DNA from: Salvator merianae
Taxonomy: Eukaryota > Chordata > Lepidosauria > Squamata > Teiidae
Length of the DNA: 64,000 nt
Assembly (NCBI GenBank): GCA_003586115.2
Contig: QVOM02000073.1
Span: forward strand, 37,436,876 to 37,500,875
Direction of reading: 5' to 3'
A program made the translations under genes and the position numbers. Within the stretch, counting starts at the first letter, position 1. Each line of letters begins with the position of its first letter. Below the pieces are notes generated by a model, which had not been told where the DNA came from, searched no databases, and saw only the letters and a program-made list of their open reading frames with translations. Of this stretch, positions 37,554 to 48,410 are shown piece by piece.

Positions 37554-37679
37554 CCAGGGAGGACTCAGAAGCTGATGAGGACCTGTTTACACTGAAGGCC
37601 ATGTCTGAATCGCTGTCATACTGTGAGCCTCCGGGGGATTCTGAGGGAGAGACGGTCACAGGGCTGGACTGCACCGTGC
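37554..37679 (-). CDS. NEURL1B: NEURL1B exon: Ser-rich linker between NHR2 and RING
   Basis: A 126-nt internal exon. The acceptor TTTACAG precedes 37679 on the minus strand, and the donor GTAAGA follows 37554. It encodes a serine-rich acidic linker (TVQSSPVTVSPSESP, then SQYDSDSDMAFSVNRSSSASESSL) conserved with mammalian NEURL1B and quite different from the NEURL1 linker. It begins with two bases and ends with one base of split codons, fitting the exons at 39205 and 35856. The repeated SD and SE sites look like acidophilic kinase targets, which is an inference from composition. Confidence 0.94.
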
Positions 37680-38799
37680 CTGTAAACAAAAGATAAACAG
37701 GTTCAGTGAGCTTCACGGGTGGGGCAGGAACTGTGCTTACCTTGGGACAGCAGCACCCATTTAATTCTCACAACAGTCTTTTCAAAGGACTTGGCGTTCC
37801 CACATTGATTTTGCAACTTGCTAGATCGCTGGTTTGTCTTGAGATGATGAGCCGTCTCTAGCCTCACACCTGCATTTCTCTTAACGCTCACTCTGTTCCC
37901 ACCTAGTCAAGGCCACCAGGGCCCCACATTTAATGGACAATTCATTCTTCATGTTTAATCCTGTCCAACTCATGACGCAAGAAGTCTGGACCCCCAGGAA
38001 GGTCTGAGTGCCTGTTTGTAACAGGTAGGCAGTGGGCCCCATAAGCACAGAATAAGTACCTAAAGAGGGAGGAAGCTGTTACTGAAAGGCAAAAAGAGGC
38101 AGGGAAAGGCGTGTGATGCCTACAGATCTATCACTGTTGAATGCTGCTTCTCTATTCAGGGGCTACATACGTCTCCAGACTACCTGAGAAAAAATGAGAT
38201 CAGGTAGTGGTCATACTCTCTATGCCCTACTGCAGTATCCAGCTAGTTTCCTTCCAGGAAGAAAACACTGGACCTGATAATCCTGAAGTTTTGAATCAAA
38301 GAACCATAATCATTCATATTCTAAAACAATGGTACATTCTAACCAGGAGCATAACCCAAATGGTCTATATCTATATGGAGGAAATGGCAGCTGGGCTGAG
38401 ATCTGAGGCTCTGGGCCATCTAAAGAGCCCCAAATTGCTGACGGTTCTTCCAAATGCTTTGCTGCACTGCCCACCTAACCTGCACTGGCCACCGGCAGGG
38501 AAATGGCACTGTGAGGTAAGGGACATGCCAGGTGGGGGCTCTTAACGTAACTGGGGTTCATGACCACCCCCCTGCTAGATCTGGCAGCCCCATGGTGTAA
38601 AAGCTTTAATGCTAGGACTGGAGGTAACTTTGTGTCTTTGCTACCATGCAAGGCCACTGAAGGCATTTTAACCACTGCTGATTTATCTCACTCTCCAGTT
38701 TCTACTTATGTGCTCTAATCAAGCCTATGCAGTTATCTTCCCTCAAACTCAGAATATGGCTCACCAGAACCATGTAGACTAGTAAATACATTCAGCAAC

Positions 38800-38973
38800 C
38801 AGTGGTGGCCCATGGCTTTAAGGGCGTGTTGGTAACGCGCTGGAAGCGGGCGATCGCTGTTCGCGGGGCCTCCGGGCTGTGACAGTACGGAGGCACGGAG
38901 GCCCGGCGAACAGCGATTGTCTGCTTCCTGCACATTACGAACACCTGCCCTTAAAACCACAGGCCGCCACTGG
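38800..38973. mobile_element. GC-rich hAT-like MITE in a NEURL1B intron
   Basis: A near-palindromic 174-bp element with ends CAGTGGTGGCC and, reversed, CAGTGGCGGCC. The inverted repeats extend through CTTTAAGGGC/TTTTAAGGGC to CGCTGTTCGC on both arms. Direct repeats TCAGCAAC lie at 38792-38799 and 38974-38981. Its GC content is far above the surrounding intron. It sits between the exons at 37554 and 39205. Confidence 0.75.
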
Positions 38974-39204
38974 TCAGCAACTTTAGATTATAGAAAGAAT
39001 AAGCAAGCCGCTTGAGAAATAGAGCGAAGTTTGCCCAAGGAATATGACCGTGCTTCAGCAGTGCCAAGGCAAGCCACAATTCCAGGGTGCTGTGGAGCTC
39101 GGCAACAATTCTTTAAAGCAAGGGGGGAAGCAATACCCCTGAATACCTGTAAAAGTCAGCCTAGGAACATTGCTTTATTCCAGTTATTTCTGAGCTGCAC
39201 TTAC

Positions 39205-39912
39205 CCAGGATTTTGAGCTGATTGATCACACCATGGACTGTGAAAAACACCCACAGTGACTGTGAGGTATCAACACACATCAGCATCCCACGACTCATGC
39301 TGTTTATTCCATGGTGCACTTCTCCATTGGGCAAAACCACAAAGTTGAGGATGTCACCGTTGTTCAGAACTGGGAATCCTCGGCAAACCACCCAATACTC
39401 CTTGCGATCCAGAAGGAAGTCTGGATCTGCTGGGAGTTCATTTGTCCGTAGAGTACCTGGATCACAAGATGTGATGCCAAATGTGAGGGCTCCATAATAT
39501 GGAAGCCCCAGGTGTCCTACTTCCACAAAGAGACTTTCACCAATGTGCAAAGGTCGGTCAGAAAACACCAAAGTTCTATTGCTCTCTTGCCAGTTGGTGC
39601 AAGCAGACATCCGGTCCTGAGAAAAATTAATGTCAGGCCCATGGGTGGGGTGGAAACGCAGATCTGTTTCTAGAAAGGCAGGCACCACCTGGGCAAGCTG
39701 CCGCCTGCCTGGGCAACAGGGGATGGTGTGATTATCTGTTGGCAATCCAGACATACGACTCAAGTTCAGATTGGCAATTTTGGCCACCACTTGGTTGTTC
39801 TCTAGTTCATTATTGTTGAAGTTGGCCGAATCATGGCTGCTTTGCGGAAGGCAAGTGCTGAGTCGTGCATTGCTGAGATGGGTGGACGTCATTGTCTCGG
39901 CGAACATGCTAT
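39205..39912 (-). CDS. NEURL1B: NEURL1B exon: linker and second NHR domain
   Basis: A 708-nt exon. The acceptor CTTCACAG precedes 39912 on the minus strand, and the donor GTAAGTGC follows 39205. It opens with DSMFAETMTS and the conserved block SSHDSANFNNNELENNQVV. From about residue 85 (LRFHPTHGPDI) to the end (VHGVINQLKILG) it forms the second Neuralized homology repeat, with signatures RTLVFSDRPL, GESLFVEVG, ALTFGITSCDPGTLR, LPADPDFLLDRKEYWVV and LWVFF. NHR domains bind the N-box of Notch ligands such as Delta. The frame is open throughout and the phases match both neighbours. A short stretch of plus-strand ORF over this exon is a shadow. Confidence 0.97.
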
Positions 39913-40299
39913 CTGTGAAGCAATGACAAGGACAAGTCGTATTAGAAGCAATCTGAAAACAGTGGCCCACCCTGACAGGATTGTTGTTTTTACCACACCT
40001 AAATATCAAAGTCTATACAACTCTATTTCAGCCGCTCTCTGAGAGCACAGGATGTACAAGGTATCAAGGATTCTTTTCATCGAAGACCCACCAATTGTTT
40101 TTGTTGCTAACCAATCAAGCCCCCCAAGACACCATGCCACACACTGAGCGCTCTGTGAAGGAGCACCTATTCCCTTCACCTCCTTCTTCCGCACTCATGA
40201 AAAGTGAGATGCACAACAGCAAACCCGTTTCTGCTCTTTGCTGCCTTCCCACTGTCCAGAAGAGCAGTGACGGCACACTTATTTACCCTGGCCTTTGGC

Positions 40300-40444
40300 T
40301 AATTTTCCCCTCCCCGCTTTCAGGCTCCACCATTGCTTTTCGTGTCTTCATTTTACATCTTGGTTTTTATTGCTGTAACCCGCCCTGAGATCTCTGGGTA
40401 CTGGGCGGATAAAAATCAAATAAATAAATAAATAAATAAATAAT
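40300..40444 (+). mobile_element. L2-type LINE 3' end with (AAAT)n tail
   Basis: TGCTGTAACCCGCCCTGAGA, then TACTGGGCGGATAAAAATCA and an (AAAT)n tail at about 40420-40444. This is the typical squamate L2 3' terminus. It lies in the NEURL1B intron, antisense to the gene. Confidence 0.7.
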
Positions 40445-41214
40445 AGTGAATAAGGGTGGGTAGGTTTTATAAAATGCATCTAGCAGAAAGTCAGAAAATT
40501 CCTTCTCTTTTTTTTTTTTTATCTCCCTCTGCCTTCCTCCCCTAGACTTAGCCAATCTATAATTCACATAAGAAAGGCTGGAGAGAAGATGCTTATAATC
40601 ACTCTGCAGATGACTAAGAACAAATTGTGTGATGTACTGCCTGCTAAAATAGCAGTAGTGACCTTTTAAAAAGGCTTCAAAGCACACTAGACTCTTTGTT
40701 ACTGACAAGCTATGTGAGCAAGCGCCAGTTTCTCTCCCAGAAGCATGTCCTATCTGATAGCATCTGATGACAAGAAAACTGGTCTTTCCAGCTGTGGAAG
40801 CATGATCATTCTACATATAAGCATTCGTTGATACAGTTAACTGCATGGGCCAATAAAGGGGGAACTGTAGGTTAGCTCAGTCAAGCACATTTTAAAAGAA
40901 ACATCTGCGAAAAACCCTCCTGGGGCTCTTGGAGAAGAAATAACACCAGCTTCTAGCAAGAATGGGCAATCTGTACCCTTCTAGCGATTCTTGGACTGCC
41001 AGCTTCCATCAGCCTTCAGTGCAGCAGCATTTGAAGGGCACTAGGTCTGGGTGAGTAGGGGCTCTCCTGCATGGTAATCATAGAAAATCAATGTAGCTTT
41101 CCACTAGCAAAGCTACATATAGAGATTAATAGCTATAGCTCAACATCAGCAATGCTAGCAATATTCTAAATCATATTGTATGAAGGATGGACAGGTGAAA
41201 GTTTTGACATTGTC

Positions 41215-41330
41215 TTCTGCTTGAGAATGCCCAGAAACAATTGGTGGGCCACTTTGTGAGACAGGATGCTGGGCTAGATGGGCCGTGGCCTGATCCAGCA
41301 GGGCTCCTTTAAGTTCTTTTGTAATATATC
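41215..41330 (+). mobile_element. CR1-like LINE 3' fragment
   Basis: GAATGCCCAGAAACAATTGG, then TGGGCCGTGGCCTGATCCAG and CAGGGCTCCTTTAAGTTCTT: the same 3' unit as at 8222 and 21377, but in the opposite orientation. Confidence 0.65.
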
Positions 41331-41631
41331 AAAAGATATGATCAGCATTTTCTGAAAAATATTAACTGCTAACAATATATACTCTTCCCCCTGAACTTAA
41401 CTGGCTTCTGAAAATTGACTTTATATTGAAAATCTTCATAACAAAAACAATTATTCCATTAATTTAAATGGGCAAAATTCTGATTTGTTCTGAGACCATC
41501 CCAAGTTCTCCAAAAGATAATCCAAACTGCCCAATACTGTACCATAAGAAAAAAGATGCGTATTATCATAAAATAAACTGAAAGATGAATAAAAACATTG
41601 TGAGAAACAAGAGATTAATTGAAGTCAGGCT

Positions 41632-41834
41632 ATGATCAGACACGGCAAAAAAAAAATAATCTCTGAGGCGTCTTATTGAAGGCTCTGAGGTGGGATTATT
41701 CACACACCAGTCTGCCCCTCCCCCTCCCATGAACATTCTGTGCTAGAAAAGGTGGATGAGAGGAGGTCGGGGACACACACTGTCTCTCTGAGGTGCCTCT
41801 GAAGTGCCCCTTTTGTAATGTCTGATCACAGTCA
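41632..41834 (-). mobile_element. TGATCAGACA-ended inverted-repeat element, copy 2
   Basis: Ends CTATGATCAGACAC and, reversed, CTGTGATCAGACAT. The internal order is the same as copy 1 (AGGCTCTGAGGTGGGATTAT, CCCCTCCCCCTCCC, GAAAAGGTGGATGA, ACACACTGTCTCTCTGAGG). Confidence 0.65.
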
Positions 41835-42599
41835 CAGTTTACTATAATAATGCACATGGACTGGCTTATGACTGTAACAACATGCATGGACTGGCAAAGA
41901 CAGGAGAGGAAGAGTACTGGGGAAGCATATGTGGTATAACAGCCAGAAGGAAGTTAAAGCGTGTGTAGGTAGTACCAAAAGCAAAAGGAGCATGTAGCTC
42001 TTTAGGCATGAAAAAAAGGCAAGCCGAGTAAAGGAGCAGACCTATTTTACTCAATCTATACTACAGCCCTTGCCTCAAAGGTGGCTGCTACAGCCAATGG
42101 GGATTGCCGTACTGCTAGCCCTTTTGGTGTAAAGAAAAGGCAATCTGAGAGCGCAGGGAACTTGACTTTCCCCCACATTTCATTGCTGGAGAGGAATGCG
42201 AGAAAAAAACAAAGTGGGTTCACTGTCGTCTCAGCCTCCCAGCCTTTTTTGGGTAAAACTTTTGCCTCGCCTGACACAGAAGCTCCCTGCTGAAGTGATT
42301 TTCTGCGACTGCAGAGTGTAAAAGTGAAAATTTAGGTCTGTACTGTATAATGAAATGAGTTAGTAAAATATTGAGACTGTGTAAGTGAAAATATGTATAA
42401 TGAGTGTATGATTAACAGGGGCATATATAAATATTTTTTTAAAAACAGGACCACACCATCAAGAAGCCAAAAGAAGAAGAATAAGAAAACTATTATTATT
42501 CAATAGAACTGGAAAAAACATTCCCTGACAGATGCAGAATGCCACCAAGTGTAAATCAAGTAAAATGGCAAAGGTAGTTTTCAACAACTACACAGCATG

Positions 42600-43140
42600 A
42601 TGCGTCTGATGAAGTAGGTTTAGGCCTGCTCCAAATGTCGGCCAAATATAGCACCAACAGGCAATTATCTGGAGAAAAGTCCTTCTGGAATGATTGCCTG
42701 TTGGCTAGACAGCACTGTGGACCACGCTGCCTGTGAGCTTTTTGGTGATGTGCACACCTGGGTATCTCACTGGCAAGCAATGCCTGAAAGTGCGTGATCA
42801 TGACCACCAAGCATGCGTGGCCATCTTTTCAGCCCCGCATTTCTGGGTATTTCACCAGTGTGAAATACCCAGATGTGTGCCATAGCACCACTGCGCCTGT
42901 GTGAGTGTCTCTTTTGGACCCACACATGCACAGTTGCCAGAGCGATGATGGTGGCTTTGGCTACAAGGTACATGATAGTGCTACTTTCGGAAAACCCTGC
43001 CATCAGAGTTGGGTTTTCCTGAAACAGGGTATCATGTATTTTAGGGGGGATATAGCGTAACTGTGGTGGGGCTGCCACAGATATGTGTGGTAATCCTACC
43101 ATAGCGGTGCCATAATGGTGCTATATTCCTCCCATCTGGA
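42600..43140. repeat. unclassified repeat-like segment with hairpin
   Basis: Contains a strong hairpin at 42841-42872 (TCTGGGTATTTCAC pairing with GTGAAATACCCAGA). Elsewhere it has GCCATAGCACCA-like and TAGCGGTGCCATAATGGTGC words typical of nonautonomous DNA elements in this window. No termini could be fixed. Confidence 0.35.
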
Positions 43141-43154
43141 CAAGGTCTTAGTTT

Positions 43155-43255
43155 ACAAAAGCTCATGCTACCAACTCCTTTGTTAGTCTCTAAGGTGTTA
43201 CTTGACCCCCCCTTTGCTATACTGATCCAGACTAACACGGCTACTTCTTTAATTT
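43155..43255. repeat. dispersed reptile repeat (TTAGTCTCTAAGGTG type)
   Basis: AAAGCTCATGCTACCAACTC, then TTTGTTAGTCTCTAAGGTGT and GATCCAGACTAACACGGCTA. It is the reverse of the unit at 19545-19635 and a well-known word series in reptile genomes. Confidence 0.6.
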
Positions 43256-45239
43256 CTACACAGCACGGGTTAGCCAATGTGAAGCTTTTGAGATGATGTT
43301 GGATTCTTAATGTGAATCTATTTCAGCCAGCGTGGCTGATGGTCCAGTACTGATGGGATCTAACCTTCAATGTCACGAGGGACCAAACTGGCTGCTCCTG
43401 GTATAGATATCAATACAGCATGAAGACATCCAGTATAAGGGAAAGAGAAATTTTCACAGTCCTTTCAACATGACGCTAAATATTAGACACAAAAGCCACA
43501 GATAATCACTTAATATTAGTAGCTAAAATCTTAATTTTTCGTTACAATTTTTTTAAAAAATCATTAATTTCAGGGAAGATAGGAAAAGGCATGGGTAAGA
43601 GACTCAAAGAACTGAGACTATGAACTTGGCCAAGAATATAGTGATTGGTTTTTTTGAAATGATCCCCAATTTTTAAAGGTATGATCACTTAAATCATACC
43701 CATGTATGCAAACAGTTTGAACCGAGTCCCAGTAATTCATTCATTATGTCACTGACGCAACATTACCAGCAAAACTGAATCTGTTTATGCAATTCTGCCC
43801 ACAATAAAATGAGAATGCCAAAACTTTCTTTTTTTTTTTTTTGGTACTCTTTAGAGAACATGCAAAGCGGTAACACCGGAAAGGTGACACTGAGTGGGAT
43901 GTGGCAGCTTCATGCAAAAGTGTGCATTAACCTTCACGTTTTGAGAAGAGTGGGCACAACAGACTACATCAGAGGCAGAACTTCAGAACCCGCTCTGCTT
44001 CGGAAACACACATTGACGGATCTGTTGGTAGGGATAAAAATAAGTCTGCAAACATTGCTCATTGAGCCATACTTCTAGGAAGTCTGCATAAACACCTGAA
44101 GGACAAGAAGATAAACCAAGAGCAGCAAATCTCTTGTTTGAATGGGAGAGAGAGAACCAAGAAGAGGAAAAACCCAATGATTTGGAAAAGTTTCCAGACT
44201 CTTGGAAAGAGAATTACAACACTGCTGTTCCCACTGCAGTCCTTTGATAAGCAGAGAAACTGGAGCTTCTCTTAAGTTTAGGTACTGTTAAAGCAAAGAC
44301 AGAAAAAAGAAAAGCCTGATAGTACAAGAATGTAACGTGAGAGGCTTTAAGTGTCCCTCAAGGGAGATAGTGGATATACAGCTTGAGCCAAAGAGGGAGA
44401 AAAAGGACACACCTCAAGCATGAGTCATATCACTTCTCTGGACCATTGCACTCAAAACTGGAAATCTTTGGAGCCAATGTATCAGTGGAAGGGGCCTCCT
44501 CTGTTTGCCGGTATATACAGTGCCAAAAGTTAAATTCCAGTTCACTCTGAGGACACCAATGGAATAGATCTGCAGCTTTACTGAGGAAGTTTACATAACA
44601 GAAAATGGGTTATGCAGTCATGCTCTGATGTTTTTAACTTTGGAAGCTTTGACCTAACACTTTTAGACTCCTAAATCCCTAATAAGCTAGTGCCTACACT
44701 TATGCATCACGGCACAACCTACCTGCAGCCGCAAACTCCCAATGTGTATAAAAGGACAAAGACAAACGTCCTTTCATAGTTCCACTTTGGGATGCCCAAG
44801 TGTTTGTGGTGGAGATCTTGAAGATAGGTGCCTATCACTCTTAACCTGGTTGGGTACCAGAGGAATAGCTGATTGAATGTAGGTGCTCACGAAGGGCAAC
44901 AATTTAATGCAATGTCCTATGGTATTTGCTCAAGTGTGTCAAGTATTAGGATGGAAGAGAAGTAGGATTAAAAATGTTTCAGAGTAAGACAAGTTAAAAG
45001 GACAGGTGTGGAAGAAATGGATGATGTATTTAACACAACAAAACAAATACATAAAAAAACAAATCGACAGATTCTTATCTGCAAACAAAGATTTCTTTCA
45101 AATGCGTTCTAGAGGTGGGACTTTCAGTCTTACAAATATACAAGCCTGTCTCCATAACTTTAAAAGCTAAGTGCAAGTTTTAACTATGAAAGATCTGGTG
45201 AGATTTTCAGTGTGCTGGCTTGGGTGCCAGATCATGTCA

Positions 45240-46260
45240 CATAGAATAAGAGAGTTGGAAGAGACCATCAAGGTCATCAAGTTCAACCCCCTGCACAATG
45301 CAGGAATGACTAGAACATCCTGGACAGATGGTTATCCAGCTCTACCTGAAGACCTCCAGAGAAAGGGAACTTATCGCTTCGTGAGGTAACCTATTCCACT
45401 GACTGATAGCTCCTGCTGTCAGAAAGTTTTTCTAATGTCTTAACTATACCTCCTTCCTTGAAATTTCATCCCATTGGTTCTAGTCCTGCTATTAGGGGCA
45501 AGTGAGAATTAAGTCCAATCCCTCTGCAGTGTGACAGCCCTTCAGATACCTGAAGACAGCTATCATATCCCCCTTCAGCTGTCTCTTCTGCAGGGTAAAC
45601 ATATCTAGGTCTTTTAATCATTTCTCATAGGCCTTGGTTTCCAGTCCTTTTACTATCTTGGTCACTCTCCTCTAACTTGCTCCACTATGTCAATGTCTTT
45701 TTTAACTAAACACAGTACTTCAAATGAGACCCGACTAAGATAGAATAGAGTGAGATAATTACGTCTTGTGATCTGGCATCTAAGCTCATCTTAATACATC
45801 CCAGGATGGCATTTCCCTTCTTTGAGACTGTGTCACACTGCTGGCTCATGTTCAGTTTATGATTTATTAGTCCACCTAAATCCTTTTTATAAATGCTGCT
45901 GCTAAGCCAGCTTTCTCCCATTCTAAATTTGTTCATTTTTCCTATCCTGATGCAGGACTTTACATTTCTTCCTGATAAATTTCATTATGTTTGTTTCACC
46001 CATTATTCAAGTTTGTTCAAATCTTCTTGATTCTTCCTCTTCTCTTCCAAAATATTAGCCACTCTTCCTAGCTTTGTATCAAATGCAAATTTGATCACTG
46101 CCCTCTCAACTCCATCATCCAGGTCATTCATAAAAATGTTAAATAGTATCGGGCTCAACACAGAGCCCTGTGGCAGCCCACTATGGATATCCGTCCAGGG
46201 TGACATGAAGCCATTTGTGACAACTTTTTGAATGCAATCACTGAGCCAGTTATGATCCAG
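45240..46260 (-). mobile_element. CR1 LINE fragment with degenerate reverse transcriptase
   Basis: The minus strand encodes, in successive broken frames, the RT palm (SGLPQGSVLSPILFNIFMND, then KFAFDTKLG) at 46206-46003. After it come the thumb region (MNKFRMGESWL, KKDLGGLINHKLNMSQQCD, KKGNAILGCI, YSILVGSHLKYCV) at 45936-45706 and the 3' region, ending near plus-strand AGAATAAGAGAGTTGGAAGA at 45243. The catalytic FADD motif reads FAFD, so even the conserved aspartate pair is lost. It lies in NEURL1B intron 2 in sense orientation with the gene. Confidence 0.85.
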
Positions 46261-46462
46261 TTAAGAGTTGTGTCAACAGAGGAAAGGTCTTCATTTGCTT
46301 GCCAGTATACACAGTGCCAAATGTTAATTTGCAGTTGTGCTACTTTCCTTGTTCAATTTTCATTTATTCTTTGTAAACATTTTAAAAATGTAAATATGTA
46401 ATTTGTATCAAGAACTGTTCAGGCCCAGAAATAAGATTTCCAAAGACAGTGTACATACTTAC

Positions 46463-47023
46463 CTAATATTTGCACTTCATGGGTGATCCCGTACACATCT
46501 ATCAGCGCCCAGAGAGGCCCAGAGACTTTGACGCCACAGTGAAACAGAATTGGCTCTTCATCATTAATGCTATAAAAAACTCTTCCGTGGCGATCTACCC
46601 AGAATGCCAGAATATTATCTCTCAGTGCAAACCTCTCTGGCAGAGCTTTGGCCCAGAAGCCCGGCCGTGTTACCAAGTCTGGGCAGGCATACTTTGGTAT
46701 GTCATCCGCACTCATCTGCGATGGATCGTGAATGGTGAAGCCGAAGCGCAGTGCTCCGCTCCACCCATGGTGAACAGACACCAGCTTGAGACGCACTTTC
46801 TCGTACAGGTGGATGGGCCGGTTGGTAAAAGTAATGCCATTGCAGAAGCTGTTCCTCCGGGTAGCTTTGCGGGAATGGGCATCCAGGCGTATGTTTTTCC
46901 CTTTGGCCTGGAAGTGGAATCGTGGAGGCTCAGTAATGGTGAGGACAGATCGCCTCTCGTGGCTGCCATTCGGCAGTGTGTAGTAAGGCCTGTGGGATAC
47001 TGAGCGGGCCTGCTGGCTGGTGT
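46463..47023 (-). CDS. NEURL1B: NEURL1B exon 2: first NHR domain
   Basis: A 561-nt exon. The acceptor follows a long pyrimidine tract ending TTTGCAG (minus strand, just above 47023), and the donor GTAAGTATG follows 46463. It starts DTSQQARSVSHRPYY. NHR1 then runs from about residue 37: PPRFHFQAKGKNIRLD, RKATRRNSFCNGITFTNRPI, WSGALRFGFTIHDPSQMSADDIPKYACPDLVTRPG, FWAKALPERFALRDN, FWVDRHGRVFYSIND and PLWALIDVYGITHEVQIL. These blocks match mammalian NEURL1B closely. The short first exon (start Met, myristoylation-type MGN in relatives) is not found up to 64000, so it lies beyond the window. Confidence 0.96.
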
Positions 47024-47809
47024 CTGCAAATAAAGGAAAGAAAAGAAAAGGCATTTTAGAATGGTTAACAGTTCAGCAGAGGCTGCCTTCCATTTTCTGA
47101 GCTGCGCATGGGTTACTGGATTTTAAGAGACAACTTGGGAACCAAATTACTTCTTCGAGGTGCAAAGTTCAAGGACTTTTTGTACATTCTAACAATAAAT
47201 GGTTCCTTTGCCTCTTAGGACCAGTCTTCAGCTGAAAACACTTTTAAAACAGATGGTTTAAAAACAAACAGATCCAACATGTCAAGAGGCAAATATAATA
47301 TTCCTTAGCAATGGTAAAACCTATTATACTACCCTGTGAGGCCAAAAAGAGGAGAAGATTGGGCTACTTCTGGATTGGAGATGAAACAGAAGAGGCTGAT
47401 TTAACACATAACTACTTCTAGATTGGAAACTGCTAAGCAATTTCTTCTTTTTTTTAATCTAAAAAACAGGAAAAGCAGCCCACTCCTGTCTTGTATCCAG
47501 GCAAACTATGTGGGAAAAATGCCCTTGCTAGAATGAAGAATTAAAGGAAATATAAATAGCTGGCAGCTATGACACCTGCTATCACCTTTGTTCCTTCCTT
47601 TAGTCTTTAAGTGTTACTCTAGAACCCAAGCAGCAGTTGAGATGAATGCATGTCTGAAATAAAGGGTAGAGTTTTGTCCTAGGAATGTTAATCTTCCCTT
47701 CAAGGATATTAACTGTTTAAACAGGGAAAGGGAACCTATCAGATTACTAACTCAGTTGCTAGCATCCCACAAACAACTCCAAAGACAGCATTTAAAAATC
47801 CTTTAAAAA

Positions 47810-47850
<41 letters not shown>
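47810..47850. repeat. (CTAT)n microsatellite
   Basis: About ten uninterrupted ATCT units in NEURL1B intron 1, a likely polymorphic marker. Confidence 0.95.
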
Positions 47851-47851
<1 letters not shown>

Positions 47852-47987
47852 GCTCAGGCTGCAGTATTCTATCTGCTTGGTAACTAAAATATCTTTTACA
47901 GCTCTCATTTACAGTTGCCTCAAATGTTTAAATGAGATGGCTTCAGTTTTGTAAAGTCATTCTGGAAATCACGTACGAGTGTGCAAA

Positions 47988-48410
47988 TAGGTTGCTTTGA
48001 AACATCTGAAGCAGCCGTTTGCACTCGCACAAGGGCCTGGTATTAGGCATGCCTTCATCTGTCCCCAAGAATGGAGGAGAATCCCTTGTGTTGGGACCCC
48101 TTCCCCTGCCTTCTATTGCTCTGATAGAAATAATGCAAAAGTTAACTGTTATTTGCACTTTTTGGAGCCTGCCTGGGCCTAAGGAAGTTCCAAGGGGTCT
48201 GAAAATGAGAATCATAGCGCAACCATAGCACTGTATAGTGCAACGCTATGGAGCGTAGCCTCACACCAAGCTCTGGAAGGCAGAGGGAATCCCCACCCGA
48301 AGTAACGGCTCCTCCCCCATCCCAGCGGCTTCGTAAAGGCACGCCACTCGACACAATACTATAAGCCTTTTTTGAGTGCAAATGGTTGCTTTGAATGTTT
48401 CACATCCCTA
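47988..48410. mobile_element. inverted-repeat DNA element (about 420 bp)
   Basis: Left arm TAGG...TTTGAAACATCTGAAGCAGC and CGTTTGCACTCGCACAAG. Right arm, reversed, TAGGGATGTGAAACATTCAA and CCATTTGCACTCAAAAAAG. The arms pair over about 40 bp with some mismatches. There is no transposase ORF. An 8-bp target duplication was looked for but not found. Confidence 0.6.

Noticed and set aside
46470..47003. A 177-codon plus-strand ORF
   Set aside because: It is the antisense shadow of the NEURL1B NHR1 exon, whose minus-strand product has clear family motifs and splice junctions.
35606..47023. Assignment to NEURL1 instead of NEURL1B
   Set aside because: The RING ends IKIYRP, the linker has SDSDMAFSVNRSSSASESSL and the SSHDSANFNNNELENNQ block is present, all as recalled for NEURL1B and not NEURL1.
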